Source: Yamagishiella unicocca (Eukaryota; Chlorophyta; Chlorophyceae; Chlamydomonadales; Volvocaceae). From it: a stretch of 64,000 nucleotides of DNA. This document shows, in pieces, positions 35,101-47,010 of the stretch. Both the position numbers and the translations under genes were made by a program. How positions within the stretch are numbered: position 1 is the first letter of the stretch; each line of letters starts with the position of its first letter. The stretch covers positions 992,001 through 1,056,000 of the forward strand of contig BDSL01000014.1 of NCBI GenBank assembly GCA_003116995.1. Direction: 5' to 3'. A model generated the notes under the pieces. That model saw only the letters and a list, made by a program, of their open reading frames with translations, made no database searches and was not told the origin of the DNA.

Positions 35101-38100
35101 GCTGGAGAACTTGGGGAGGCGGCGCGCGATGGGTAAGCGGACAACGCGGCAAGGCGTGGCGGATCAGCGGGGACAGCGACTGTTGGTCGGCAATGAGGAT
35201 GAGGGCGGGCGAGCTGGCGGGCGGGGGGCGCGGAAGACATGTCCAGCGCACCAGCAAGGACGGGGCGTTGCGGCTGAGGTCACGTTTGCAGGTGTGGGTG
35301 GGGAACCTTCCCCATCAGGATGGGTTTCGGAGCTTCATTGCGGATTTCCGGGGGGCCGCCGTACTGTTGGCCCCGGCGGGGGGCCGCCCAGCCGACCTTT
35401 TCATGTGACAGCCTGCCGGCGTCATCAACCCGTGTTTCCGACCCACCATGCCAACAACAGATCATGCGACGGCTCCGGGCTGTAGGGCTGAACAGTTCGA
35501 ACTGGGGGCCCCCCTGCATCCAGCGGGACTTCAGCCAAGGTCGCTGCTTCCTGGCGATAACAGAGGCCGGGGAGTTCAAGGTGGGTCGGCTTATGGGTGG
35601 CAGGGCGGAGCCCCGGTGGAAAGGGCGGGGTGGGGCCGGGTTTGGGCCGACGCGATGGCGGGGGGGAGGGGCGCCTCTCGCTGCCGGCAGGTGGGGCGTT
35701 GCTGGAGGGGGGGTTAGGAGGGCGGGTGGGGTTAGGGGGGCGGGTGGGGTTAGGAGGGCGGGTGGGGTTAAGGGGGCGGGTGGGGTTAGGAGAGCGGGTG
35801 GGGTTAGGGGGGCGGTTCCTCGCCGACCCTCGCGCCTATCCTGGGCGACTCCCGGGCCTTATGTCTCGTTATGCGTTTGCAGATCGCCAACCTGAACAAC
35901 CTCACCATGCGGGGCCGCCTGGGCATGGCGCCCCTGCCCGGGTCCACCAAGGTGCTTGATCGCACCACCCGGCAGCTGGTGCAGTGCGACCCCGAACGCT
36001 GCCCGCTGGCCACCGACTCGGTGGAAGAGGTGAGCCTGCCTGGCTCGGGATGGTGCGCAGGAGGGAGGGCGGGGTGGGTGGGACAGCCGAGGCGGGGCGG
36101 GGGCTCCAAAACCATTCCTTCCCGCACATGCACACGCACACACATACACACACACACACACATCGGAGCGCTGCGCGGACGCCGTCTACATAATCGGAAT
36201 TATGGCTTCTCGTGGACACACTCTGGGCTTCTTTCGGTAACTATTGGTGCCTCGCCTTGCCTCCGGATTCCTTGGTCTCTTCGCGCTCAGTCTCCTTCGC
36301 GGCTCAGCGCAGCATATATAAAACACACACATACGCCGCTCCATCGCACCGCACCGCTCCATCGCACCGCTCCGTCGCACCGCACCGCACCTGCGCTTCC
36401 TTCCCACATATATACCTCTGTGTCGGTCATTTGATACGGCGTTGCCTAAACAGCCGCCAGTATTACCCTGTTCAGCAGTCCCCGCCGTCGTGCTGTGTTT
36501 CGTATTCCCTCCCCTCCCGTCCCCGCCGGTCTCCAGGATGGCAAGATGGTGCCTGTCAACCGCTCGCCAATCTACCTCAACACCGTCATCATCTTCAACG
36601 GCTTGTCGCCTAGTACCTACCAGTTCCTGGTAAGAAGCCTTGCCTGCTCACGTACAGATGGCTAACGAAAAGCGCAAAACCCTAAACTCCTAAAGGACGC
36701 TAATACCTTTTAAACCCTAAAACACTGCTGAGAGTCCCGTATTCTAATGTCAAACATCGTGTGATGTTGCAGTGTCCGTACTACTGAGTTGGAGACTGGC
36801 AGGGATCTAGTGGGTTTGTGGCGAGAGGCCCGGGGCCCGGCCTGTGCGTCACCCGACCTGTGCGTCACCCGACCTGTGCGTCACCCGACCTGTGCATCAC
36901 CCGACCTGTGCGTCACCCGACCTGTGCGTCACCCGACCTGTGCGTCACCCGACCTGTGCGTCACCCGACCTGTGCGTCACCCGACCTGTGCGTCACCCGA
37001 CCTGTGCGTCACCCGACCTGTGCGTCACCCGACCTGTGCGTCACCCGACCTGTGCGTCACCCGACCTGTGCGTCACCCGACCTGTGCGTCACCCGACCTG
37101 TGCGTCACCCGACCTGTGCGTCACCCGACCTGTGCGTCACCCGACCTGTGCGTCACCCGGCCTCATCAACGCAACCACCTGCGCGCCAGCGGAATGCGAA
37201 CCAGCGAACGACTTGCGTTCAGTAACGCAAGCTCTTGTTTTGCCGCTGTCCTTGTAGACGTGCTTTGTGACGATACCGGTAGTCCGAATCGCAAGACTGT
37301 GTGTCTTGGGGCCCCTGAACGAGGTATTGCCTTTCTGAGAACAGAGGCCGCCGCCGCCCTTTTTGGGACAGCAGGAGGAGCAGCTGCTAAGAGTTCCGTA
37401 CCCTGCACAGCGCCACACTCTGGTTGTATAACATGAAGCGCCCTCCTCACCTTCCCCTCGAATGGGTTCCCTGCCCAACCTCGCCCCCCTCGTGCCGCTG
37501 CCGCCGCTGCCGGCGCCCAGGCGTACACGCTGTTCGCGTATCTGATCAGTCCCAACGTAATCGGCATCGACGGTCTGCTCACGGAGAACAATGGTGGGTA
37601 GCCAAGAAACCCGCCTAGCGGCAGGGGTGGGTGAGTGGATGGGTAGGTTACAAACGCGTGTTGGTCACATGGGCCCACAGTGTTGGGCGGGTGGGTGCGT
37701 GGTGCGTGGCGCGGCGGCGCTAGCTGTGGTGGCGATCGGGGTTGGGGTTATGCTTGGGGGGGGGTGATTGGGAAGCTAAAGTAGGAGGCCATATGTCGAC
37801 TTTCGGCGGCGACTTGTAGGCTAACGGGAGGGGACACGATTGGAAACCCGGCCCGTAGGTTGGGGGGTTTGAGAACCCGTAGGTTGGGGGGGGGGAAGGG
37901 TTGGGAGCAAAGGCAAGTGGAAGGGAAGCGGGCATTCGGTGGTATTGAGATCGATAGGTAGATACGTGGTCGTCAGTCATTCACACCTGGAGTCCCCTGC
38001 AGGCCCCCCGGCTACAGGACGCCCTTCCAGGACCCCTTCAGGGATAACCCGGCTCGCTACCTTACGTCCTGACCCCCCCACGCGCCAGCTCCGTCACCGC

Positions 38101-41100
38101 ACACCCCACGCCGCCCCCCGCTTGGTTGCCTCGCTGTGTCAAACGGTTTCCTCGCCGCCCCCCTTCGGTGTCAAACTGTTTCCTCGCCGCCCCCCTTGGG
38201 TGTCAAACTGTTTCCTCGCCGCCCCCCTTCCTGCCAGACGTCGTGCCCGTCCGCATCAAGGATATGTCGCCCGAGAACGCGCCGGTGTGGGTGCAGCGAG
38301 GGTACGACGCCGGTGACGTGGCTCGCTTCCTGGGGATGTACCGCAGCGTCATGCAGTCAGCCAACCCCAACGTGGACATCAAGACACGCTTTTCTTCCAA
38401 CGTCACGTAAGGCCCGCGAGCCGCGAGGGGTCAGGCTGGGACCTGGAGGGGCCCTATGGTTTCGGGGCCGCTGGAGCCCCGGGCTCCATCCACTGCCGGC
38501 TGCGCCGGCTTTTTGGCTGGTGAAGCCGGGTCTGGCCGTAAACACAACCGTAGCACAGCATGTATCTGCCTGTAGGGCGTGTGCTGTGCGTGCTGACACA
38601 GCATGAACAAAATTCTACCTGTAGGGCGTGTGCTGTGCGTGCTGACACAGCATGAACAAAACTCTACCTGTAGGGCGTGTGCTGTGCGTGCTGACACAGC
38701 ATGAACAAAACTCTACCTGTAGGGCGTGTGCTGTGCGTGCTGACACAGCATGAACAAAATTCTACCTGTAGGGCGTGTGCTGTGCGTGCTGACACAGCAT
38801 GGACAAAACTCTACCTGTAGGGCGTGTGCTGTGTGTGCTGCAGCGTAACGCCTGCGTGCGTGGCGGCCCGGGACCTGGGGGGCCCCACCTGGTGCACTCC
38901 GCCCGTACGGATTTAGGTGGCAGTGGGCCGTACACCCAACAGCCGCACGCGCACTGCGGCGCTGAGAGGGCCCACTCCTCCACCACCAAAGCCTGCTTTT
39001 CCGACCCTGCCCCCCCCCCCCGACCCACCGCCAATGCTTCTTTTCCGACCCTGGCCCCCCTCCGACCCATCATCCACGCTCTCCGGCCAGGTCCGCGTTT
39101 CTGCGTGCGGGGTTGCTCGCGATCAACATGTCGCTCCCCGCCGAGACGGCCGTGGCGCTGGCGGTGCGGAGCCTCAACACGTCGCTGAAGGCCATCGTGG
39201 ATGCGGAGGGGCTCGAGAACTTCGGACTGCAGTACCGCAGGTGACTGCGGTGCTGTGATGTGCTGCGCGGTCGGTGGGGCTCGGTGCTGGGCTGTGCGCT
39301 GCGGCGCGGTGCCGGGCATTGCTGAGGCAGTGATTCGCAGGCTGCCTGCACAAGAGGGGGCCGGCTTTCCTGCACAAGAGGGGGCCGGCTTTCCTGCGCA
39401 AGAGGGGGCCGGCTTTCCTGCGCAAGAGGGGGCCGGCTTTCCTGCACAAGAGGGGGCCGGCTTTCCTGCACAAGAGGGGGCCGGCTTTCCTGCACAAGAG
39501 GGGGCCGGCTTTCCTGCGCAAGAGGGGGCCGGCTTTCCTGCGCAAGAGGGGCCGGCTTTCCTGCGCAAGAGGGGGCCGGCTTTCCTGCGCAAGAGGGGGC
39601 CGGCTTTCCTGCACAAGAGGGGGCCGGCTTTCCTGCGCAAGAGGGGGCCGGCTTTTGAGGTAGACCGGGGCGACAGTGGGTGGTGCGACTGGTTGGTGGC
39701 ACCGGGTGGGGCCACCGGGTGGTGCGGCTGGCGTCGAGCCGCGGGGCCCTGCGTGCGCTTCGCTCGGCGGCCGCGTCTTTGTTGGGCCTTTCTTTAGTTC
39801 CAGGTGGCTCTTACATTAACCTCCACCCCAGTCCCAACACAGCAACACCAACGAAGCACCAACGAAGTACTAACCCTCAACCACCTGGTTGCTTCCGGCA
39901 CCTCCCAGGTCGCTCAACTGGTTCCCACCTCCCGATGCGGCAGAGGCGCGAATCGAGGATACGGATACGGCCGAGGAGGCCCGCAGCATGCTCCCCGTGA
40001 TCGTTGCCGTACCCTGCGCCGTTGCGCTGCTGGCGGCGGTTGGTCTGGCCGTGACGGTGCTGCTGCTGCGGCGTCGGTGCGCCATCAAGCATACGACAGC
40101 GGCGGCGCTGGCGCAGCCGCCGGATCTGACGCCGCTGACGACGCTGGTGGTTACAGACATCCAGGACTCCACTGCGCTTTGGGAGGCGCTGGACGCGGCG
40201 GTGATGGACGACGCGCTTAAGGTGCCGGATCCTGGACGAGCGGGGGGCTGTGGATCCTGGACGAGCGGTGGCGGGGGAAGCCGCGGAGCGGTGGCGGGGG
40301 AAGCCGCGGATCCTGGATGAGCGGGGGGCTGTGGATCCTGGACAAGTGGTGGCGGGGGAAGCCGCGGATCCTGGACGAGCGGTGGCGGGGGAAGCCGCGG
40401 AGCGGTGGCGGGGGAAGCCGCGGAGCGGTGGCGGGGGAAGCCGCGGATCCTGGATGAGCGGGGGGCTGTGGATCCTGGACGAGCGGTGGCGGGGGAAGCC
40501 CCGGATCCCGGACGAGCGGGGGAGCCGAGGAGCAGGCCTGTCTGTGTGCGAAGTTCCCCCGGTTGAGTCATTGTCCGTACCACTGACGCGCTCATCTGCC
40601 CCCTGGCTGACCTGCAGCTGCATCATCGGGTGCTGCGGAAGGCGCTGCTGGAGCATGGGGGCTACGAGTCGGCGACCGAGGTGCGGGCCTCCAGGGAGGG
40701 GTTCTTGCGGCCAGGTCGGCGCCATGTGCACATGACCCCTGCCCGCCTGTGAACCAGCACATCATGGAACGTCGAGCCCCCACCCAGCCGCAGGACACCC
40801 ACAAGACATGATGCATACCCCACCCCTCCTCAACCCCAAAGAGCCGAATGGCCCTAAACCCTAGCCTACCTGCCGTCCCGATTGGCGGTTGCAGGGCGAT
40901 TCGTTCATCCTGGCGTTCCACTCGCCCCGACACGCGGTTCTGTTCTGCTTGTCCGCGCAGCAGGTGCGTGTGCGGAGAAAGAGGACCGACCCTCGGGTCC
41001 AGTGGGCTGCGGTGCTCAGGCGCGCAGCGGGTTTGGTGGGGTCTTGCCGGGCTCCATTCGGCCCCATTGCCGGGCTCCATTCGGCCCAATTGCCGGGCTC

Positions 41101-44100
41101 CATTCGGCCCAATTCGAGACTGGACACTGCCGCCATCCCACGTGGCCTTGTCAGTCACATCTGTCACATAGTATGCGCGCTCAGTGCGCGTTCACTAGCA
41201 AACCGAGCAAGCATGGTGATCATCCAAACGGTGACCAACTTTAGACTGGTTGCCAATTTGTGACCGAAATTGTTCGCGTGGTGATCGTCCAAACTGTGAT
41301 CGTCCACCCTGCCTCGGTCCGGAGCCCACGTCGGCCCTTCCCCGCCCGCCTTCTCTCCCCTCCCAGGCACTGCTGGTTGCGCCCTGGCCGCACGAGCTCA
41401 TTAGCCGCCCGCCACTGCCCTCAGCTGCGGAGGCTTGGGACGACCCAGCCGGCGTGGTGGTGATGTCGCATCGGTGAGGCTGGGAAGCGGCGGGCCGCCT
41501 TCGCAAGACTTACCTCCTCGACGACACCGTCGAGCACCGCCCCGTCTTACACCAACAACGCTGTGTTTTTCACGACCCAGCAAAGAAGCGCCGCCCCAGT
41601 TGCCGTACGGCGGTTCCATGCAATCGCGCGACTCGCCTCGGCGCCGAGTCCCTCGCCCCCCCCTCTTCCCGCGTCGCCAGTTGCCCTATAACGACGGTCC
41701 TGCCATCCGATCCCCCCAGCAGCTCGGACCGGATCCTCGCCCCATCAACCCCCGTTCGAGCCCCATCCGCCTCATTCATCGACTCCCTTGCCTTCCCCTC
41801 CGTGCCCACCCACCCGGTGCGCCGCCCTGCGACCAGGCCCTTCTCCAAGCAGTCTCCACGGCCACTAACCGGAGTGCTGCGCCACAGAGGGGCCATTGCC
41901 TCCCGTCGAAAGCTGGTCCATCCGGTGCCCGCCAACTGGACTGCGGTCATGATGCATTCCCCATCCCTGTCCCTATCCCACTCGGCACATGCCGCCGATC
42001 CTTTCCTTTGCACCTCGGAGCAGGCTCCTCCTGCTCCTTCTCCACCTGCGCCTGCCCGCCTTCCCAAGCGGCTGCTTGAGCTCGCACCGAGCATGAAGGC
42101 ACCGCGGCACGCAACGTACTCGGCGGAGGAGCGCGGCGGCTTCACGGTCGACGGTTACGGCATCGGCAGGTCCCCCCTGAGCTCCACCAGTCAGTGCCTC
42201 CCTGCGTCTTTCTCCGCCCCGCACACGCACGGCGACGACTCCACCAGCGGCCACAGAGCTGGTCAGGGCCCGGCTGCCCAGGGCGACGCTCCTCGGCAGA
42301 AGGAGCTGCATGTATGGGCGTCAAGGCCGTCCAGCACGTCTCACGCGGTGTGCCTCGACCCCCCCAGTCCCGCCAGTCCGGCCGCCAGCGCAGCCCCCGG
42401 CACAGCACCCGCCGGCGCCGCCGCCAGGCGCTCCGCCACCGCCATCCCCGTCGCCGTCGCCAGCGCCATCGATTTGGACGCAGACATCGGCAGCTGCAGC
42501 TCACTGACGCTCGCAGGCAACGTAGACCTCTCGGCATCCCCGATGGACCGCACCGAGTATGCGGCCACGGCTGGCCGTGCGGACGCAGACTTCTGCGATG
42601 ACAACGCCGCCAGCTGGCCCTTTCCTAGCCCTGCCATCGCTGTGCCCGCGCGGGCCCCCCCGGAGCCGCTGCGTCGAAGGAGCGGCCCCCTGAGAACGCT
42701 GTCGGCCTCGGACCTGCGCGCCGCAAACCACAGCCCGGTCGCGGCGCCGTCGACGCAGCCGACCCTGGTAAGCCCCTGTTGCACCGGGCGCCATGTGTTT
42801 ACGGTTGTGTTCCCGCCCTATGGTTTTCCTCGGGTGGGTGGGTTTTGTTGACGCGGCCTTCGCCCATTCCGGCCTGCGCTGCCTCGGCGCGGATTGGCCT
42901 TGCACCTTTGGCACCTTTGGTCACCGTTTTGTCGCATGGACGATCTGCACTCCCACTGCGCATCTCTGATTCTCTACTGGCGGCGGGCCCGTGAGCTACT
43001 GCCAGTGGGCCCGTGAGCTACTGCCAGCGGGCCCGAGAGCTACTGCAGGCGGGCCCGTGAGCTACTGCAGGCGGGCCCGTGAGCTACTGCCAGCGGGCCC
43101 GTGAGCTACTGCAGGCGGGCCCGTGAGCTACTGCCAGCGGACCCGTGAGCTACTGCCAGCGGGCCCGTGAGCTACTGCCAGCGGGCCCGTGAGCTCCTCG
43201 ATCGGCAATAGTGGTTGGAGGCAGAGGGCCCCCAACACGACACCCCCCGGACGCAACCGCGCCCCCCTCCGCCCTCCGGCCTGCGCGCCACCTCCCGCAG
43301 GCCAGCCTGGACCATGAGCTGGCGACGACATACGGCGGCGCGGCGCTGGCCAGTGCCAACATGACGCAGGGTGCACGGTCACCTAGGGAGGGCAGCAGCG
43401 CGGCGGGGGCCTGGGGGGGCCCTGAGGACGCCGTCGCTCCAGGGGCGCCGTCAGACGCCTCCAGGTTGCCGCTGCGCTCCCAGCATTCCACGCTGCTCGG
43501 GATCCACGTGGGAGCCGCCAGCGACGCTGCGCCGCGCGTGTGCGCGTATTCGGCTCCGAGACCCCGCCTCCAGGCCGCCGGGTGGCTGATGACGGCGCCT
43601 CCGGCGCCTCACTCCTCCGAGGTGTTCAGGCTGGGAGTCGCTGCGTTGCGCCGGCAGGCCACGGAGGAGCAGAAGACCGCGGTGCGCCGGCAGCAGGACA
43701 CTCAGTCGCGACCCGACATGTCACGCTGCTCCTTGCTCTACACGCTGCGACAGCAATGGAAGGTCGCGCTGTCGCCGCCGCCGGCGACGGCGTCGGCAGT
43801 GCCGCCGCCGCCAGTGGCGGATTTCAGCGCCCGCAGCGACGCCGCCGATGCCGCCGGGGCCTGGCTGCCCGGCGGCGCCGCCACCGACGCGGAGGACGGC
43901 AATGTACGGCAGCCGGGCCATAATGGCGCCGGCGGCGGCCAGTCCGGCGGCAGCCGGCGACACCGCCGCCGGAGTGTGGCGGCCACCGAGCAGATGCACC
44001 ATGTTGTGTATTGCGGCCTGCGGGTTCGCATGGGCTGCGTCTGCACCGTGTACCCTGGCACCGACGCGCACCGAAACCGCGTCAGCGGCAGGATGCAGTA

Positions 44101-46608
44101 CAGCGGTACGGCGCTTCGGATGGCCAAGGCCGTCTCCGACGCCGCGCACGGCGGCATGGTGGTGCTGGGGGGCTGCGCCTACTCAGCCTTGTGCGGCGAT
44201 GCCGCCGCCGCGGCCAAGTCCCTCCACCACGTGCAGCTGCTGTGGCTGGGCCGGCACCTCCTGAGTGAGGATCTGCCGGCCGCGCACCTCATCCAGGCGG
44301 TGACCCACGGGTCGGCTCTCGTGGGCCGGCTGGCGCTGCAGCGCCCGCCGCGGACCCTCAAGGCGACACTCCCGCCGGGACCCATGGGCGCCCTGGCCGC
44401 GCGCGTGGCCGGCAGCGGCGCGGTGGCGAGGGTGGCGGTGGTCGGCGCGGAGGCGCTCCTAGCGTGGGACGTGAGCGTGGCGACTCGCGCTCTGGAGATC
44501 CTGTACGACGCCCTCGTGGAGGGCCTTACGGCCATCACCGACGACTCGCCGTACATCGCCGAGGGTGCCATGGGCCTCGTGGGGGTGCTGGGCGGCGGCG
44601 GCCCGGCGCCGCACGGCGACGGCGACAAGGGCGCCGGCGCGGGTGGATCCAATGACAGCGGCCACAACCGGAACGTGGCCCTCAGCGACATCAGCGGCAA
44701 CTCGTTCTACAAGAACGTCCACGCTGCCCGGGCGGGGAACAGCAGCTACGGAGGCAGCGTGGCTGCGGGCTTCCACCGCGAATTGTCGAGCGAGATTGGC
44801 CGCTTTGAGCCCTCGTGTGATGGCCTTGGGGGCCCCTCGAACTGGTCGTCCTCGCTGTCGCAGGTGCACCTCACCTCCCTCATCTCCGCCGGCCGGGAGC
44901 CGGATCCCCAGGGAAACACGGACACCAGCTCGCAGCGCCTCCACCCGCAAGAGCCGTCTCGCTTCCTGGACGAGATGATGCTGCACAACCCACTCGGGAA
45001 CGCCGCTATCAGCATCCACTCGGCATTGCCGGTATCGCCGTTCACGAGGAAGACTGCACCAAGCCTCTCTGGCTACGGCCCGACCAGGCCGCCTTCCATC
45101 GCGGCCTCCCGCCCGCCGCTGGCGCATTGGCCGCCGGCCAGCGGGCAGGTGGTGCGGAAGCGCGCGTTGCGCCGGCTGGACGAGGCGAGCTCCAGAGGTA
45201 GCGGCGGCGGCAGTGGCGGCCTGGCCACCGGGGCGGGTGTAATGGCGGTGGTGTTCCGGGAGGCAGCTGAGGCGGCGCGCTGGCTGCTGCGCGTCCTGGA
45301 GGAGCTGCCGCTGATGAGCTGGTGAGTGGGCCTACCCGGTGCGGAGCACCGCGGCGGGGTATGCGTGCAGGAACATGCTTCCCGTCGTCGTGCTTCCGGT
45401 CGTCGTGCTTCCGGTTTCCTGTGTGTTGCAATGTTGCCGCTGCGCCGCGAAGACTCCTCAGAAGCCGAACAGTGCGGGTGGCGCGCGCAGGGAGGTTGTA
45501 GCGCGCGCGGAGACAAGCGCGACGGGAGGCGCAGGAGGGGGCGGCTTTGCAGTGACTGCGGTGCTTCAAACGAGGTTGCTGCTCACCTGCTCAGCTTTGT
45601 TATGGGGCTGAGCACCTCGCGTGCCGATGAAGCGGAGGCGTGGGTCGGCCTGGCCGCAAACTGCATTCCTCGCGCAAATGGTGGTGGATGGCAAGCCGAC
45701 CTGCGCGTGTGTTGACCCCCTCAAACTCCCTCGTCGCGCAAGGACCGCGCCTCTGGGCGCCTGCATGGACCTCGCGCGCTTTGGTTGCCAGCTGCCCTCC
45801 AGTGGTTCCCAACTCGCAAGTACGGTAACCTGGCGTGTCACCCACCCGCCCGCTGTCGCCCCCCCCCCCTGTCGGCGCTCGTTGCGCCCCGCAGGCCTCC
45901 AGAGCTGCTGCAGAACCCCCTCTGTGAGGCGCTGGTCATCGACGGGACGGGAGCGCCGAGCCGTTGGGCTCCGCCGTCGGCATCGCCGTCGCAGCGGCTC
46001 ATGCCGTGTCCCCCCTCGCGGAGGATGTCGTTGTACGGCTTCTTGGGAGGGCTTCAACACAGTCCGACCAACACAGCTGACGCCTCTCCCTCCGAGGCCG
46101 TCACCGCAGCCGTCGCTGCAGACGCCGCCGCCGCCGCCAGCGGTGGCGGCGACAGGGAGGTCAGCGTCCCATTCTTCTGCGACACAGTTCCGGAGCCGTC
46201 GCCTGCTGGCGGCGCCGGCGGAGTGGGCGCCGACGGCGTCATGCTGCTGCTCCTGCGCGGCTTGCGCGTGCGGAGCGCTGTCGTACACGGCGAGCTCGGC
46301 GGGGAGATGGCCAGCAGCGGGAAGCTGTCGTGCCAGGTGACGTACGGAGGACGGGCCTGGTCGCTGCTGTCGCACGTGATGTCGAAGAGCAAGGCCGGAC
46401 AGGTGAGTGGAAGGATGCGATGGGGCGGGTGGTGGGGGCCCGCGCGGAAGGCACTGATGGGTGGCTGGGTGCGCGTGACCTTTGCCCCGGGCCCCGCTCG
46501 GCCAATCAACCGCTGCCGCTATGATCGCAGGTGGCTACCAATGCAGAGACGGCCGAGCTTCTGCCCCGGGACTTGGCCCGGCGGCTGAGCATCATAAAGA
46601 ATGTGTGA
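32116..46608 (+). CDS. Receptor-type class III nucleotide cyclase with periplasmic-binding-protein ectodomain
   Basis: Exons 32116-32243, 32335-32440, 32750-32872, 33190-33303, 33641-33917, 34599-34738, 35461-35580, 35883-36029, 36537-36629, 37521-37593, 38003-38065, 38238-38406, 39091-39240, 39909-40221, 40618-40680, 40895-40963, 41367-41473, 41600-42767, 43301-45321, 45895-46402, 46531-46608; about 2009 residues. Signal peptide (FLALLSTLLLVGAQ), then an extracellular solute-binding family 1 fold (DGAIVALPLQPVPFITYYHL; WEQFADLAERY). One membrane span at about 595-621 (VIVAVPCAVALLAAVGLAV) is followed by a cytosolic cyclase half: VVTDIQDSTALWEAL and ESATEGDSFILAF carry the two metal-binding Asp (about 651, 695). 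After a low-complexity insert of about 620 residues come VYCGLRVRMG..YSG..MAKAVSDAAHGG and a second, weaker cyclase-like half to the C-terminus. Probably makes cAMP or cGMP in response to an external ligand. Exons 1, 2 and 11 are the least certain. Confidence 0.82.
33919..34022 (+). repeat. G-rich tandem repeat in cyclase intron 5
   Basis: A (GT)n run followed by about 100 bp of GGGGGCGGGG/GGGGGTGGGG units on the sense strand, immediately after the 5' splice site. It has strong G-quadruplex potential. Confidence 0.85.
34737..34866 (+). repeat. GC-rich tandem repeat in cyclase intron 6
   Basis: Repeated GGGCCCGGGGTGTGAGGGCA and GGGGCCGGGCAGG units starting right after the 5' splice site at 34739. 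Confidence 0.75.
34935..35117 (-). mobile_element. MITE-like dispersed element, inverted copy in cyclase intron
   Basis: The reverse complement aligns along most of the element at 16132-16355, from the block before the near-palindromic core through GTTCTCCAGCTAGCGCCC. The core here reads GAAGGTCGTATGTCGACCTTC, in two halves around a short centre. Confidence 0.7.
35707..35816 (+). repeat. 18-bp minisatellite in cyclase intron 7
   Basis: About six units of TTAGGGGGGCGGGTGGGG with TTAGGA, TTAAGG and GAGCGGG variants. G-rich on the sense strand. Confidence 0.85.
36841..37160 (+). repeat. 16-bp minisatellite in cyclase intron 9, about 20 copies
   Basis: Unit CGTCACCCGACCTGTG, almost perfectly repeated with a single CATCACC variant near 36895. 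The unit length is not a multiple of three, so all frames stay open and create long spurious ORFs. Confidence 0.95.
38569..38836 (+). repeat. 49-bp minisatellite in cyclase intron 12
   Basis: Unit starts at 38569, 38618, 38667, 38716, 38765 and 38814, each beginning CCTGTAGGGCGTGTGCTGTG. Five full copies and one partial, nearly identical. Confidence 0.95.
39346..39656 (+). repeat. 24-bp minisatellite in cyclase intron 13, 13 copies
   Basis: Unit CTGCRCAAGAGGGGGCCGGC plus TTTC. One copy lacks a single G. Because 24 is divisible by three, it makes long repetitive open frames on both strands that are not genes. Confidence 0.95.
40230..40515 (+). repeat. Compound GC-rich minisatellite in cyclase intron 14
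   Basis: Alternating blocks GGATCCTGGACGAGCGG and GTGGCGGGGGAAGCCGCGGA in variable order, about nine blocks. Non-coding. Confidence 0.85.
42984..43195 (+). repeat. 22-bp minisatellite in cyclase intron 18
   Basis: About ten units of GGGCCCGTGAGCTACTGCCA followed by GC, with GTGGGC and GGC variants, ending about 105 bp before the 3' splice site at 43300. Confidence 0.9.
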
Positions 46609-46876
46609 CAAGCGGTAGAACGACCGAGGGCAGCATTCGTGCGGAGAGTGTCATCATTGGGTCCTTGTGGGGGAATGCAGCGCTGTGTGCAATCGTTACA
46701 GGGTGTGACGCGCGAAACGCTCCACCGTGGTGCTAATAATCAGAGCCGACTCCCCTGCGTGGGGAGACCATTTTGCATCGTGCTGAAGAGCAGCCTGTCG
46801 TCGCGAGGCATCTGGGGGGCTGTCCATCGGGGGGGGGTATAGGAGTCTGGGGGGCGGTCCACTGGGGGGATGGCGT

Positions 46877-47010
46877 GAAAACCGTTGACACAAAAAAGAC
46901 AGGCTAGTTGGCGCATGGTCGGCGGACACCTAGTTTGTGGGCGCATGCTGGTGCACTGGGACGGACTACCGGCAAACCTGTGGAGGCGTCCCGTCGTGGC
47001 TGTGTGAAGG
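46877..47010 (+). repeat. Dispersed repeat, copy 1 (see 49539-49673)
   Basis: Shares GGGCGCATGGTCGGCGGACA-type sequence, GGGCGCATGCTGG and CCGGCAAACCTGTGGAG with the copy at 49539-49673, same orientation and spacing. Confidence 0.75.

Noticed and set aside
36665..36735. AAACCCTAAA motifs resembling the algal telomere repeat
   Set aside because: Only two or three imperfect units separated by other sequence; not an interstitial telomere array.
36841..37257. Three overlapping long frames rich in repeated HPTCASPDLCVTRPVR
   Set aside because: They are translations of a 16-bp minisatellite inside a cyclase intron; every frame is open because the repeat lacks stops.
39070..39797. Long frames on both strands with 8-residue repeats (AGFPAQEG; GPLLRRKA)
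   Set aside because: A 24-bp minisatellite in cyclase intron 13 keeps both strands open; it lies between two well-supported exons.
41581..42079. Alternative start of cyclase exon 18 at 41581
   Set aside because: It leads to a stop at 42079, whereas the acceptor at 41599 gives the frame that stays open to the donor at 42767 and joins exon 19 in phase.
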